From Cupriavidus numazuensis (GTDB lineage: Bacteria; Pseudomonadota; Gammaproteobacteria; Burkholderiales; Burkholderiaceae): a stretch of DNA of 34,258 nt. Shown piece by piece: positions 1 through 7,985 of the stretch (within the stretch, counting starts at the first letter, position 1; each line of letters starts with the position of its first letter). Both the position numbers and the translations under genes were made by a program. The notes beneath the pieces are model-generated. The model was not told the origin of the DNA and ran no database searches. It worked only from the letters and a program-made list of their open reading frames with translations. The stretch lies in the NCBI RefSeq assembly GCF_905397435.1, contig NZ_CAJPVI010000074.1, forward strand, positions 1 through 34,258. The letters are read 5' to 3'.

Positions 1-34
1 TGCCTGACTCGATTTCCACGTTGCGATTACTCAT
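1..34 (-). CDS. Possible 5' end of the next gene (truncated by window edge)
   Basis: An ATG at 32-34 on the minus strand opens a frame (MSNRNVEIESG) that is still open at the window edge. It lies 55 bases past the nitroreductase stop, as expected for the next gene of the same operon. No good ribosome binding site is visible, and an in-frame GTG at 49 is an alternative start. Eleven residues are too few to recognise a family. Confidence 0.2.
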   Translation of the reverse strand, partial: MSNRNVEIESG

Positions 35-89
35 CGCCCGCGCGATCACCAGCAAGCTTCCGCGCTGTCCGTGTTGCTGGGATGTCAGG

Positions 90-734
90 CTATATTTGTG
101 ACACAGTAAGATTAGCAGCCTCCTGCGGATCAGGGTAACCAAGCGACATGCCACACACCACGATCTCCCCGTCAGGGATTCCCAGCCGCGCGCGAATGAC
201 GCGGTGATAGCGTGCGAACGCCTGTTGTGCGCAGGTCTCAAGCCCGTGACCAAGCGCCGCGAGCATCACCGCCTGCAGAAACATGCCGAGATCCAGCCAT
301 GCCGCCTGCGCCTGGTCGCGTTCAATGGTGAAGAACAATCCCACGGGAGCGCCGAAGAACGCGTAGTTGCGGCCGTACTGGCGCGCCATGCCGGCAGTGT
401 CACCCCGCGGAATGTCCAGCAGGCCGTACAGCGTCTTGCCCAGCGCGCGACGGCGGGACAGGTAGGGATCGCGCCAGGAAGGCGGGTAGTAGACATATTC
501 CTCCTGATGGCCGCCGCCGCCCGCGTGGTGAAGCGCCAGCAGGTCTTTGCTGAGCCGCCGCCGGATCTCTCCGGTGCAGGCATACACGCGCCACGGCTGC
601 GTATTGGAGGCGCTGGGGCTGCGCGCGGCGTCGGCCAGGATTGCCTGGACGGTTTGCAATGGCACCGGTGTGTTCAGGAAGCCACGTACGCTGCGGCGTG
701 CATGCAGCGCGGCTCGGATGTCGGCGGCGTTCAT
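90..734 (-). CDS. Nitroreductase family FMN oxidoreductase
   Basis: This 214-residue protein has the nitroreductase fold signature: an N-terminal RRSVRGF segment (around residues 14-20) and SPSASNTQPWRVY (around 40-52), which contact FMN in this family, plus a C-terminal GMSLGYPDP segment. Such enzymes are cytosolic NAD(P)H-dependent flavin reductases acting on nitro groups, quinones or enoates; the substrate here is unknown. I chose the ATG at 734 because it overlaps the upstream CoA-transferase stop (ATGA), which implies translational coupling; an ATG seven codons upstream is less likely. It is the last complete gene of the minus-strand operon. Its presence with CoA-ester enzymes suggests a reductive step on an unsaturated or nitro-substituted intermediate, which is inference. 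Confidence 0.85.
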   Translation of the reverse strand: MNAADIRAALHARRSVRGFLNTPVPLQTVQAILADAARSPSASNTQPWRVYACTGEIRRRLSKDLLALHHAGGGGHQEEYVYYPPSWRDPYLSRRRALGKTLYGLLDIPRGDTAGMARQYGRNYAFFGAPVGLFFTIERDQAQAAWLDLGMFLQAVMLAALGHGLETCAQQAFARYHRVIRARLGIPDGEIVVCGMSLGYPDPQEAANLTVSQI

Positions 735-1975
735 GAGGCAAGGGCTTCGGTGCACGACGGCGCCGCTGTCGCGGAGGCGTCCGTACAGTGAATGGCCTGC
801 GTGGCCAGCAGCTTGTCGATGTCCGCGCTGCTATAGCCCGCTGCGCGCAGCACGTCGCGCGTGTCCTGTCCGCATGCCGGCGCGGCGCGGGCCGGCAACG
901 CGTTCTCCTGCGCGCTGTTGATCGGGAAGCCGGGCATGCGGATCGTGCCGAGCGTCGGATGCTCGGCATGACGGATCATGTGGTTGGCTGCCACTTGCGG
1001 ATGCCGGGCAACATCGTCGTAATTGGCCACGCGTGAACACAGCACGTCAGCGGCCTCCAGTGCCTCGAGCCATGCATCGGTGCCGCGCGTTAAGAACGCC
1101 CGGGTCAGTGCTTCGACCATCGCACTTCGGTTGGCCACGCGCAGCGGCGACGTAGCAAAGCGCGGGTCGTCCGCCAGTTCGGGCACGCCCAGCAGGTCGC
1201 ACAGGCGCTGCCAGCGGCCCGGCATATAGGCCGCGACCATGATCCACCCGTCCGCGGTCTCGAACGCCTGGTTTGGCGCGGAGTACGGCGCCGCGCTGCC
1301 GGCGCGCACCGGTAGTTCGCCGTCGGCGAAATAGCTCGTGATCGACGACTGCTGCAGCGCCAGCGCGGCGTTGAGCAAGTTGACATCGAGATGCCCGCCC
1401 TGTCCGTCGCGAGCCCGTTGCGCAAGCCGCGCCAGCACGCCGACGCAGGCGACATAGCCGGTCATGACATCCACTACGGGGGCCTGCACCTTGCACGGCT
1501 CGCCGCCGGGCACGCCGATCAGGCTCATCAGGCCCGAGTCGGCCTGGATGATGCCGTCCACGCCGGCGTGATCGGCAAACGGTCCTTCCTGGCCGTATGC
1601 GGAGATCGAGCAGTAGATCAACGACGGATGGCTGACGGACAGCTCGGCATAGCCCAGCCCCAGCCGCGCCATCACACCGGGGCGCATGCTCTCCACGACG
1701 ATGTCGGCCTCCGCCACCAGCCGCCGGGCGACCTCCAGGCCGGCTTCGGACTTCAGGTCCAGCGCCACGCCGAGCTTGTTGCGGTTGAAACCGTGGAACA
1801 GCGCACTGTCGTCGCCGATCCATCCCGGCCCGAGGCCGCGGCCGAGTTCGCCGGCCGGCGGTTCAACCTTGATGACTTTCGCTCCCATGTCGGCGAGCAG
1901 CATGGTGCAAGTCGGGCCGGCGCCGATCTGCGTGAAATCGATGACGGTCAGGCCGTCCAGTGCGTTGCGCAGCAT
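731..1975 (-). CDS. Family III CoA-transferase (CaiB/BaiF, formyl-CoA transferase type)
   Basis: The 414-residue protein matches the CaiB/BaiF (family III) CoA-transferases, which move CoA between carboxylic acids through an aspartyl intermediate. Visible hallmarks are the N-terminal LDGLTVIDFTQIGAGP, the MGAKVIKVEPP strand, and a VVDVMTG motif whose Asp is residue 169, the position of the catalytic Asp in formyl-CoA transferase. Length is normal for the family. It starts 64 bases after the Bug gene stop and overlaps the nitroreductase start by four bases. In this operon it is the most likely enzyme to activate the imported acid to its CoA thioester for the hydratase, dehydrogenase and thiolase. 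Acid and CoA donor are unknown. Only a weak ribosome binding site precedes the ATG. Confidence 0.9.
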   Translation of the reverse strand: MLRNALDGLTVIDFTQIGAGPTCTMLLADMGAKVIKVEPPAGELGRGLGPGWIGDDSALFHGFNRNKLGVALDLKSEAGLEVARRLVAEADIVVESMRPGVMARLGLGYAELSVSHPSLIYCSISAYGQEGPFADHAGVDGIIQADSGLMSLIGVPGGEPCKVQAPVVDVMTGYVACVGVLARLAQRARDGQGGHLDVNLLNAALALQQSSITSYFADGELPVRAGSAAPYSAPNQAFETADGWIMVAAYMPGRWQRLCDLLGVPELADDPRFATSPLRVANRSAMVEALTRAFLTRGTDAWLEALEAADVLCSRVANYDDVARHPQVAANHMIRHAEHPTLGTIRMPGFPINSAQENALPARAAPACGQDTRDVLRAAGYSSADIDKLLATQAIHCTDASATAAPSCTEALAS

Positions 1976-2038
1976 GTCAGTGCCCCGGTAAGGAAGACGA
2001 TGGCAGGAAGGTGCGGGATGTGGAGTTGCTCGCGGCCG

Positions 2039-3034
2039 TCATAGGGCCACCTTGATGCCGTTGCCTTCGATCACGCGTTGCCAGCGCTGCAACTCCTTGC
2101 CGATGTACGCCTTGAGTTCGGTCGGCGATGAAGGCCGCGGTTCAAAGCCCTGCTGCGCGAGTTGCGCCGTCACGTCGGGCGATTTGAGTGCCGCCAGCAG
2201 CGCAGCATTGACCTTGTCGACCACCGCCTTTGGCGTTTGCGCCGGGGCGAGCAGGCTGTACCACAGTTCGGCGTCATAGCCCGTCATGCCGGCTTCGGCG
2301 AATGTGGGCAGGTCGGGCATCAGCGCGGTGCGCTTGCTGCCGGCGATGCCCAGCGCGCGCAGCTTGCCGGCGCGCACATACTGGATGGCCGACGCAAACG
2401 TGGCGAACGACGCCTGCACCTGCCCGCCCATCAGGTCGGTGATGGAGGGACCCGTGCCCTTGTACGGCACGTGCAGCAGCTCGGTCTTGTTCAGCCGCGC
2501 GAATACCTCGCCGGCCAGATGCTGCGGTGTGCCGTTGCCGGGGCTGCTGTAGCTGATCTTGCCCGGATTGGCGTGGGTGTAGGCGATGAAGTCCTTGAGC
2601 GTGCGGAACGGCTGGTCAGCGTTGACCACCAGCATGATCGGCACCGAGGCGATCAGGCCTACAGGCTCGAAGTCACGGTCGATCCGGAACGGCACCTTCA
2701 TGCCGAGGAACGGGTTCATCGTGACCTGGCTCGACGCGATCACGAGCGTGTAGCCGTCCGGCACCGCATGCGCGACATAGTCGGCGCCGAGATTGCCGCC
2801 GGCGCCGGGCTTGTTCTCGATCACGATGGTCTGGCCGAGCAGCTTGCTCATGCGCGGCGCGATCGCCCGCGCGAGGATGTCGTTGCCGCCGCCGGGCGCG
2901 AACGGCACGACCAGCGTGATCGGCTTCTGTGCGGGATAGGGTGCCTGCGCGGCGGCAGGCGCCGGCATGGCAAGGTTCGCGGCCGCAAGGAGGCCGGCCA
3001 GCGCGGTGCGCGCGAGATGGGAAATGCGTGACAT
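2039..3034 (-). CDS. Bug/TctC family periplasmic substrate-binding protein
   Basis: This 331-residue secreted protein has a typical signal peptide (positive MSRISHLAR start, hydrophobic core, AAAQA cleavage region near residue 30). The Bug/TctC fold follows: YPAQKPITLVVPFAPGGGNDILAR, the ENKPGAGGN loop, DGYTL, and the NGTPQHLAGE and HVPYKGTGP motifs that line the ligand pocket in this family. Bug proteins bind small carboxylates, and many lack a dedicated TctAB membrane pair, as here. A good ribosome binding site (AGGAGAC) precedes the ATG. It sits between the enoyl-CoA hydratase and the CoA-transferase, so its ligand is probably the acid this operon degrades. The ligand cannot be told from the sequence. 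Confidence 0.92.
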   Translation of the reverse strand: MSRISHLARTALAGLLAAANLAMPAPAAAQAPYPAQKPITLVVPFAPGGGNDILARAIAPRMSKLLGQTIVIENKPGAGGNLGADYVAHAVPDGYTLVIASSQVTMNPFLGMKVPFRIDRDFEPVGLIASVPIMLVVNADQPFRTLKDFIAYTHANPGKISYSSPGNGTPQHLAGEVFARLNKTELLHVPYKGTGPSITDLMGGQVQASFATFASAIQYVRAGKLRALGIAGSKRTALMPDLPTFAEAGMTGYDAELWYSLLAPAQTPKAVVDKVNAALLAALKSPDVTAQLAQQGFEPRPSSPTELKAYIGKELQRWQRVIEGNGIKVAL

Positions 3035-3073
3035 GCGTGTCTCCTGATGATGCTTTGTATCGGTGTGGCGTGC

Positions 3074-3877
3074 TCAGCGGCCCACGTATTGCGGCGGGCG
3101 CTTCTCCGCGAACGCCTGCCGGCCTTCGAGCCGGTCTGTCGTGTCGCGCAACACGCCCCAGTAGAGTTCCGTCAGCTGCTGCGCGTCGGCCTCGCCAAGA
3201 TGAGGCGTCTGGCGCGACAGCTTCTTGATGGCCTGCACGGCGAGCGGTGCATTGCGTGCGATCCGGTCGGCCAGTCTGAGGGCGCGATCGATCAGCACCT
3301 CAGGCGCGACATGCTCCGTGACGAGCCCGATGCGTTGCGCCTGCTCCGCGTCGATGCGCTCGCCGGTGAGGGCCATCTGCATGGCGTGCGCCGACGGCAC
3401 TGCCTTGAGCAAGCGGTGCAGGCCGGAGACCGCCGGAATCGAGCCGACGGAGGCTTCCGGCAAGCCGAAGGTCGCTGCCTCGGAAGCAAGGCGCAGGTCG
3501 CATTGCAGTGCGATCTCCAGGCCCGCGCCGAGACAATGGCCATTGACCGCCGCGATCAGCGGCTTCCACAGACCAAGGTCGGACAGGTCCATCAGCCGGA
3601 TATACAGGCCGAGGTCGGCGGCCGGCTCGGGCGCCCGGAACAGCGCTTCGGCATACGTCGCGGGCGAGGTGCGCGTGCTCGACAGGTCGGCCCCCGCGCA
3701 GAACGCCCGAGTGCCGGCGCCGGTCAGCACGGCGGCGCGCACGTCGTCGCGGTCGCGTACTTCGGCCAGGTGGGCGCGCAGCGCGCGCAGGGCGGGTACG
3801 TCCAGCGCATTGAGCGCCTGCGGGCGGTCGATGGTCAGGACGGCCACCGCGCCGTTGATCTCCATGCGTACGGTCAT
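3074..3877 (-). CDS. Enoyl-CoA hydratase/isomerase family protein
   Basis: A 267-residue crotonase-fold protein. It shows the N-terminal VAVLTIDRPQALNAL strand, the FCAGADL oxyanion-hole segment, GHCLGAGLEIALQCD with the first acidic residue, and FGLPEASVG with the second Glu, so both glutamates used by hydratases appear to be present. The ATG at 3877 is preceded by a strong AGGAGG (3882-3887). An ATG 17 codons upstream would overlap the SDR gene and lacks such a site. The SDR stop lies ten bases upstream, so the two genes are coupled. Expected role: hydration or isomerisation of an enoyl-CoA, followed by the SDR and the thiolase. Confidence 0.9.
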   Translation of the reverse strand: MTVRMEINGAVAVLTIDRPQALNALDVPALRALRAHLAEVRDRDDVRAAVLTGAGTRAFCAGADLSSTRTSPATYAEALFRAPEPAADLGLYIRLMDLSDLGLWKPLIAAVNGHCLGAGLEIALQCDLRLASEAATFGLPEASVGSIPAVSGLHRLLKAVPSAHAMQMALTGERIDAEQAQRIGLVTEHVAPEVLIDRALRLADRIARNAPLAVQAIKKLSRQTPHLGEADAQQLTELYWGVLRDTTDRLEGRQAFAEKRPPQYVGR

Positions 3878-3887
3878 GGCGGCCTCC

Positions 3888-4652
3888 TTACACGCTCGGC
3901 GACGACAGGCTGCGCCCGCCACACACATAGATCGTCTGACCGGTGACGTACGACGAACGTGGGTCCAGGAAGAAGCTCACCGCATTGGCGATGTCGTCCG
4001 CCGTGCCGATGCGCTGCACCGGCACCGATTTCTGCAGCTTGGCCTGTACTTCGGGCGCAAAGCCGCGGAACAGCGGGGTATCGACAATGCCGGGGGCCAC
4101 CGCGTTGACCGTGATGCCCTTGGCCGCGAACTCGATCGCAAGCGAGCGTGTCAGGCTGACCACGCCGCCCTTTGCCGCAGAATAGTTGGCCTGGCCGAAG
4201 CCGCCCAGCCACGCGCGCGACGAGATGTTGACGACGCGGCCGTAGCCGCGCTCTACCATGCCGGGCAGCGCCGCGCGGCAGCACAGGAACTGCGAGCGCA
4301 GGTTGGTATCGATGACGAGATCCCAGTCTTCGTCGCGCATGGACAGGAAGCGCATATCGCGTACGGCGCCGGCGTTGTTGACGAGGCAGTCGATGCGGCC
4401 CGCCTGCGCCTGCACTTGGGCGAAGGCTTCGTTGACGGCGGCGGAGTCCGTCAGATCCGCAGCGGCGCCGATGACCTTGAGGCCTTCGGCGGCAAGTGTG
4501 GAGACGGCGTCATCGAGCGTGGCGGCGTCGCGGTCTAGCAGCGCGACGGTCAGGCCGCCGCGGGCCAGATGCGTGGCGATGCCGAGGCCGATGCCGCGGG
4601 CCGCGCCGGTGACCACGGCGACGTGGGTCGGATCAAAGTCTTGCGTGGTCAT
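3888..4652 (-). CDS. SDR family oxidoreductase (3-hydroxyacyl-CoA or alcohol dehydrogenase type)
   Basis: A 254-residue classical short-chain dehydrogenase. It has the cofactor motif TGAARGIG (residues 15-22), NNAG, the catalytic Ser in NISSRA, and YSAAK with the active-site Tyr and Lys, and it ends with the VTGQTIYVCGG segment common to FabG-like members. The ATG at 4652 lies one base from the thiolase stop; an upstream in-frame ATG at 4712 falls inside the thiolase gene and was rejected. Position between thiolase and enoyl-CoA hydratase suggests oxidation of a 3-hydroxyacyl-CoA to the 3-ketoacyl-CoA. That role is inferred from context, because FabG-like SDRs cannot be assigned by sequence alone. 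Confidence 0.9.
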   Translation of the reverse strand: MTTQDFDPTHVAVVTGAARGIGLGIATHLARGGLTVALLDRDAATLDDAVSTLAAEGLKVIGAAADLTDSAAVNEAFAQVQAQAGRIDCLVNNAGAVRDMRFLSMRDEDWDLVIDTNLRSQFLCCRAALPGMVERGYGRVVNISSRAWLGGFGQANYSAAKGGVVSLTRSLAIEFAAKGITVNAVAPGIVDTPLFRGFAPEVQAKLQKSVPVQRIGTADDIANAVSFFLDPRSSYVTGQTIYVCGGRSLSSPSV

Positions 4653-4653
4653 C

Positions 4654-5799
4654 TCAAACTCCCAGCAGGTGAACCGAAGACGCGGCGTGGTCCACGCCCG
4701 CAATGCCGCCACCGGTGCACTGGGTCAGCCCGACGCGCGCGTTGGCAACCTGCCTGTCGCCGGCACGTTCCTGCAGGTGCCACAGGATCTCGACCATCTG
4801 CGCCACGCCGGTGGCGCCGAGCGGATGGCCCTTGGCCAGCAGGCCGCCGCTCGGGTTGACCGGCACGCGGCCGCCAAGCTGCGTTGCGCCGGACTTCAGC
4901 AGCGCCACGGCTTCGCCATGCGGCGCCAGGCCCAGGGCTTCGTAGTACAGCAGTTCGGCAATGGTGAACGCGTCGTGCAGTTCGACCACGTCGACATCTT
5001 CCGGGCCCAGTCCGGCCTGTTCGTAAGCCTGTCGTGCGGCGCGTGCGGTGATTTCCGCATCAAGGATGTCGTCGTCGGCCTGCTCGCGGATGCCGGAGAC
5101 CACGACCGACGCAAGCACTTTCACCGGCCGGTGGCGGGCCGGGCGCTTCGTGCTCAGCACCAGCGCCGCGGCGCCATCGACCTGCGACGGGCAGCATTGC
5201 AGCAGCGTCAGCGGGTCGGCGATCATGCGCGACGCCAGCACCTCTTCCACTGTGGTGCCAGTGCGCTGCTGCGCGTAAGGGTTCATCGAGCCGTTGTGGC
5301 GGTTTTTCACGGCCACTTCGGCGAGATCGGCCGGGCTCGCATCGCGCTCGTGCAGGAAACGCGTGCCGCGCATGGCATACACCGCCGGCAGGACCATCCC
5401 GGCCTTCGCGTAGAGGTCGGTCATGTGGTCATTGCGCTGCATCGGGATGGTGCCGCCGCCAAGCGCGGTGAGCTGCTCGATACCGAACACCAGCACCGTG
5501 TCGTACTGTCCGGCCAGCATCGCGTGGCGCGCCAGGTGCACGCCGGTGGCGCCGCTCGCGCAGGCATTCTCGACGTTGTAGACGGGGATGCCGCGAAAGC
5601 CCAGGTCGCGCACGATGAGCTGGCCGAGGATCATGCCGCCCAGCACATTGGCGCAGTAGATGGCCTGCACATCGGCCGGCTGCAAGCCGGCGTCGTCGAG
5701 TGCCTGGAGGATGGCCTGTTGCGCCAGTTCCGGTGCGAGCACGCCTGGGTGGCGGCCAAACGGCGTCATGGCGCCGCCGTGGATGTAGATCTCTTGCAT
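4654..5799 (-). CDS. Thiolase family protein (acetyl-CoA acyltransferase, SCP2-thiolase-like)
   Basis: The 381-residue protein has the thiolase catalytic set: the nucleophilic Cys80 in VENACASGATG, GHPLGATG near residue 330 with the catalytic His, and a C-terminal QCTGGG with the second Cys. The NPSGGLLAKGHPLG context and the spacing resemble SCP2/lipid-transfer-type thiolases, which usually work with a DUF35 protein, and a DUF35 gene lies just upstream (20 bases). I chose the ATG at 5799, since an upstream frame up to 5961 overlaps the DUF35 gene and has no family similarity. Expected reaction: CoA-dependent cleavage (or reverse condensation) of a 3-ketoacyl-CoA. Confidence 0.9.
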   Translation of the reverse strand: MQEIYIHGGAMTPFGRHPGVLAPELAQQAILQALDDAGLQPADVQAIYCANVLGGMILGQLIVRDLGFRGIPVYNVENACASGATGVHLARHAMLAGQYDTVLVFGIEQLTALGGGTIPMQRNDHMTDLYAKAGMVLPAVYAMRGTRFLHERDASPADLAEVAVKNRHNGSMNPYAQQRTGTTVEEVLASRMIADPLTLLQCCPSQVDGAAALVLSTKRPARHRPVKVLASVVVSGIREQADDDILDAEITARAARQAYEQAGLGPEDVDVVELHDAFTIAELLYYEALGLAPHGEAVALLKSGATQLGGRVPVNPSGGLLAKGHPLGATGVAQMVEILWHLQERAGDRQVANARVGLTQCTGGGIAGVDHAASSVHLLGV

Positions 5800-5818
5800 C
5801 TTGCTTGCCTCGTGGGGG

Positions 5819-6172
5819 TCAGGCCAGAACGGCCTGGAAGACGTAACCGAATTCGGCGTCGGGTTGTGCGGTGTAGCGCTGGCCGATCGTGGGGCGGCTG
5901 GTGCCCTGCAGGCGACCGAAGATGCGCACGGGGCCGGGGAAATCGACATAGCCGAGCGCATAGGGCGTCAGGCCGCTCTTCGGGCTGGGATGGATGACGG
6001 TGTAGCTGTACACCGTGCCGGTACCGGTCACCGGCACGATGTCGTGGTGCGAAGCAAGTGGCGAGGCATCGGGCACGGCGGGGAACACGTACTCGCCGGT
6101 GGCGCGATCACGCGAGGCGAGCAGTTGAGGCTCGGGGCTTGGGCTCCACAGCGGGTAGGGAAGGTCTGGCAC
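5819..6172 (-). CDS. DUF35-like OB-fold protein lacking the zinc ribbon
   Basis: A 117-residue protein whose C-terminal half (TGTGTVYSYTVIHPS, YALGYVDFPGPVRIFGRL) matches the DUF35 OB-fold that accompanies SCP2-type thiolases and is thought to help acyl-CoA channelling. Normal DUF35 proteins carry an N-terminal rubredoxin-like zinc ribbon with four cysteines. This protein contains no cysteine at all, and the corresponding region reads LLASRDRATGEYVFP. The start is a GTG at 6172 preceded by CGGAGA. It is the first gene of the seven-gene operon, 20 bases before the thiolase, so the two proteins probably form a complex. The family call rests on the OB-fold half and on context. Confidence 0.75.
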   Translation of the reverse strand: MPDLPYPLWSPSPEPQLLASRDRATGEYVFPAVPDASPLASHHDIVPVTGTGTVYSYTVIHPSPKSGLTPYALGYVDFPGPVRIFGRLQGTSRPTIGQRYTAQPDAEFGYVFQAVLA

Positions 6173-6281
6173 GGCGGTCTCCGGTTGTCGGGGGTTGGCT
6201 GGCCGTGCATCGGTGAACGCCCGGCCTTGTGCGTAATAGTTGTCGCCGGCGCGGTTCTGTACAAACGATTAATCCGGTGTG

Positions 6282-6306
6282 TTCGATTGAGCTTTTCTCA
6301 ATCGAA
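6282..6306 (-). promoter_or_regulatory. Perfect 10-bp dyad with LysR-box geometry upstream of the thiolase operon
   Basis: TTCGATTGAG (6282-6291) and CTCAATCGAA (6297-6306) form a perfect inverted repeat around a 5-base centre. It contains the T-N11-A spacing of LysR-type regulators (T6288, A6300). It lies 110 bases upstream of the operon start at 6172 and about 190 upstream of the divergent gene at 6493, in a 320-base non-coding gap. No other structure stands out in that gap. No regulator gene is adjacent. Confidence 0.6.
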
Positions 6307-6492
6307 AGGACGTGTGCGACCTTCGATATGCTTGGCATGGATTGCAAAGTCGCTGGCGCGCTTTGCATGGCTGGTTGCGCGGCAGGCCGCTAGTCTTGGG
6401 GTGCGACGATCGTCGAGGCGTGAAGCGGCTGGAGCCGGTAAGCCCACTCGCGCGTCGTCGCATTCCAATGTTTCTGGAAGGACGGAACCAGC

Positions 6493-6825
6493 ATGACCTA
6501 CTCGCTTTCGCGTGCTGACGTGGACAGCATTACCGATTCGGAACTGGCGCGCAGCACCACGAGGCTTCTGCCCCAATGGCAGGACATCCCCGACGACTTT
6601 CGCGACGGGAATGTCTACACCCGCATGGCCGAGGCGCGCCTGCTCGACTACCCGATGCCCGCGATCACGCTGACGTTCCTTCCGGGTTTCGACGACGCGG
6701 CGGCGTGCGCGGCGATCGACCGTTGCGTCGCCGCCCATCTGAAGGCATTCGATCCGGGGCACGAGCACCGCATCGCCGGTGTCGGCTACATGATCTCGAA
6801 GGTCTGCACGATCACGGGCGGCTGA
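6493..6825 (+). CDS. Hypothetical protein, 110 residues
   Basis: I do not recognise this protein. It is 110 residues, probably cytosolic (no signal peptide or membrane segment), mixed alpha/beta, with two cysteines in the middle and C-terminal parts (AAACAAIDRC) and one near the end (SKVCTITGG). A GGAAGGA sequence upstream supports the ATG at 6493. It is transcribed away from the thiolase operon and converges with the Bug gene at 6950, so it may share the 6173-6492 control region. Its codon third positions are GC-rich like those of its neighbours, which supports a real gene. Confidence 0.6.
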   Translation: MTYSLSRADVDSITDSELARSTTRLLPQWQDIPDDFRDGNVYTRMAEARLLDYPMPAITLTFLPGFDDAAACAAIDRCVAAHLKAFDPGHEHRIAGVGYMISKVCTITGG

Positions 6826-6905
6826 GCGCGGCCGCCAGCTACGAAGGGACGAACGCGCTCCCACGAATGCTGGCGAGCGCCCGTGCGGCATTGAGGTAAT
6901 GCGGA

Positions 6906-6947
6906 GGAAAAGGGCTGCCTGATGGCTTCAGAAGCCCGCCCGGGCAG
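6906..6947 (-). terminator. Rho-independent terminator of the Bug / PhnN-fusion operon
   Basis: On the minus strand, directly after the Bug gene stop, CTGCC (6943-6947) pairs with GGCAG (6915-6919). An inner hairpin GGCTT/AAGCC lies between them, and the structure is followed by CCCTTTTCC. This marks the end of the two-gene operon running from 9788. Confidence 0.6.
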
Positions 6948-6949
6948 GA

Positions 6950-7942
6950 TCAGTCGGCGATCAGATTGATCTTCGACGCGAGCTTCTGCCAGCGGTCGAT
7001 ATCGCCGTTCACGAGTTTCTGGAACTCGGCCGGGGTGCTGGTCGTGGTGGCGAAGCCGAGCTGCGCGAGCGATGCCTTGATCTCGGGCTTGGCCACGGCC
7101 TTCGCGATTTCCGCGTTCAGCTTCTGCACGATGTCAGGCGGCGTATGCGCGGGCGCAAGAATGCCGAACCACTGGTCGACTTCGTAGCCCGTCACGCCCA
7201 GTTCGCTGACGGAGGGCACATCGGGCAGCAGCGGCGAACGCGACTTCGAAGTCACGGCCAGCGCGCGCAGCTTGTTGCTCTTGAGATAAGGCACCGTGTT
7301 GGGCAACGTATTGATGCTGACATCCGTCTGTCCGCCGAGCACGTCAGCGATGGCGGGAGCACAGCCCTTGTAGGGCACGTGCAGCATGTCGATCTTGGCG
7401 GACATCTTGAGCAGTTCGCCGGCCAGGTGCTGCGGCGTGCCGTTTCCGCACGAGGCATAGGTCGGCGGCGTGGCGCTCTTGCCTGCCGCGAGCAGGTCCT
7501 TGAACGTGCGCAGGCCGGAGTTCTGCGGGACGGAAATGACCGAGGGGACCGACGCGAAGGTGATGACGGCGTTGAAGTCATTCTTCGGGTCGAACGACAG
7601 CTTCTTGAAGACGCCCGGGTTGATGGCGAAGCTGCTGTTGACGATGAGCAGCGTATAGCCGTCGGCGGGGCTCTTGGCAACGAACTCTGCGCCGATGTTG
7701 CCGCTCGCGCCGGGACGGTTGTCGACGACAACAGGTTGCCCCAGGGTCTTGCTGAGGTCGGTGCCAATCAGCCGCGCGAGCGCGTCCGTGCCGCCGCCGG
7801 CCGGGAACGTGACGACCATGCGGATCGGCTTCTGGGGGAAAGTGCTCGCGATGTTGGCTTCGGCGCGTCCGGGCAGGGTGCCCAGGCTGCCTGCCACGAA
7901 CAGCAGCGATGCAAGACTGCGGACGACGGTTAGGGGTCTCAT
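6950..7942 (-). CDS. Bug/TctC family periplasmic substrate-binding protein, co-transcribed with the PhnN fusion
   Basis: A 330-residue Bug-family protein. It has a signal peptide (MRPLTVVRSLASLLFVAG), FPQKPIRMVVTFPAGGGTDALAR, DNRPGASGN, DGYTLL, and the pocket motifs CGNGTPQHLAGE and HVPYKGCAPA; the two cysteines beside these motifs are not seen in the other Bug protein of the window. The ATG at 7942 follows a GAGG site and lies 43 bases after the fusion-enzyme stop, so the two genes form one operon under the regulated promoter at 9795-9865. From memory, one Bordetella Bug protein (Bug27) is reported to bind nicotinate, nicotinamide and quinolinate. A pyridine carboxylate ligand would suit this operon, but that is inference. 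Confidence 0.9.
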   Translation of the reverse strand: MRPLTVVRSLASLLFVAGSLGTLPGRAEANIASTFPQKPIRMVVTFPAGGGTDALARLIGTDLSKTLGQPVVVDNRPGASGNIGAEFVAKSPADGYTLLIVNSSFAINPGVFKKLSFDPKNDFNAVITFASVPSVISVPQNSGLRTFKDLLAAGKSATPPTYASCGNGTPQHLAGELLKMSAKIDMLHVPYKGCAPAIADVLGGQTDVSINTLPNTVPYLKSNKLRALAVTSKSRSPLLPDVPSVSELGVTGYEVDQWFGILAPAHTPPDIVQKLNAEIAKAVAKPEIKASLAQLGFATTTSTPAEFQKLVNGDIDRWQKLASKINLIAD

Positions 7943-7985
7943 TGATTTGCCTCGTCGGTTAGGGTGGGGGAAACAGGAAGCCAGG

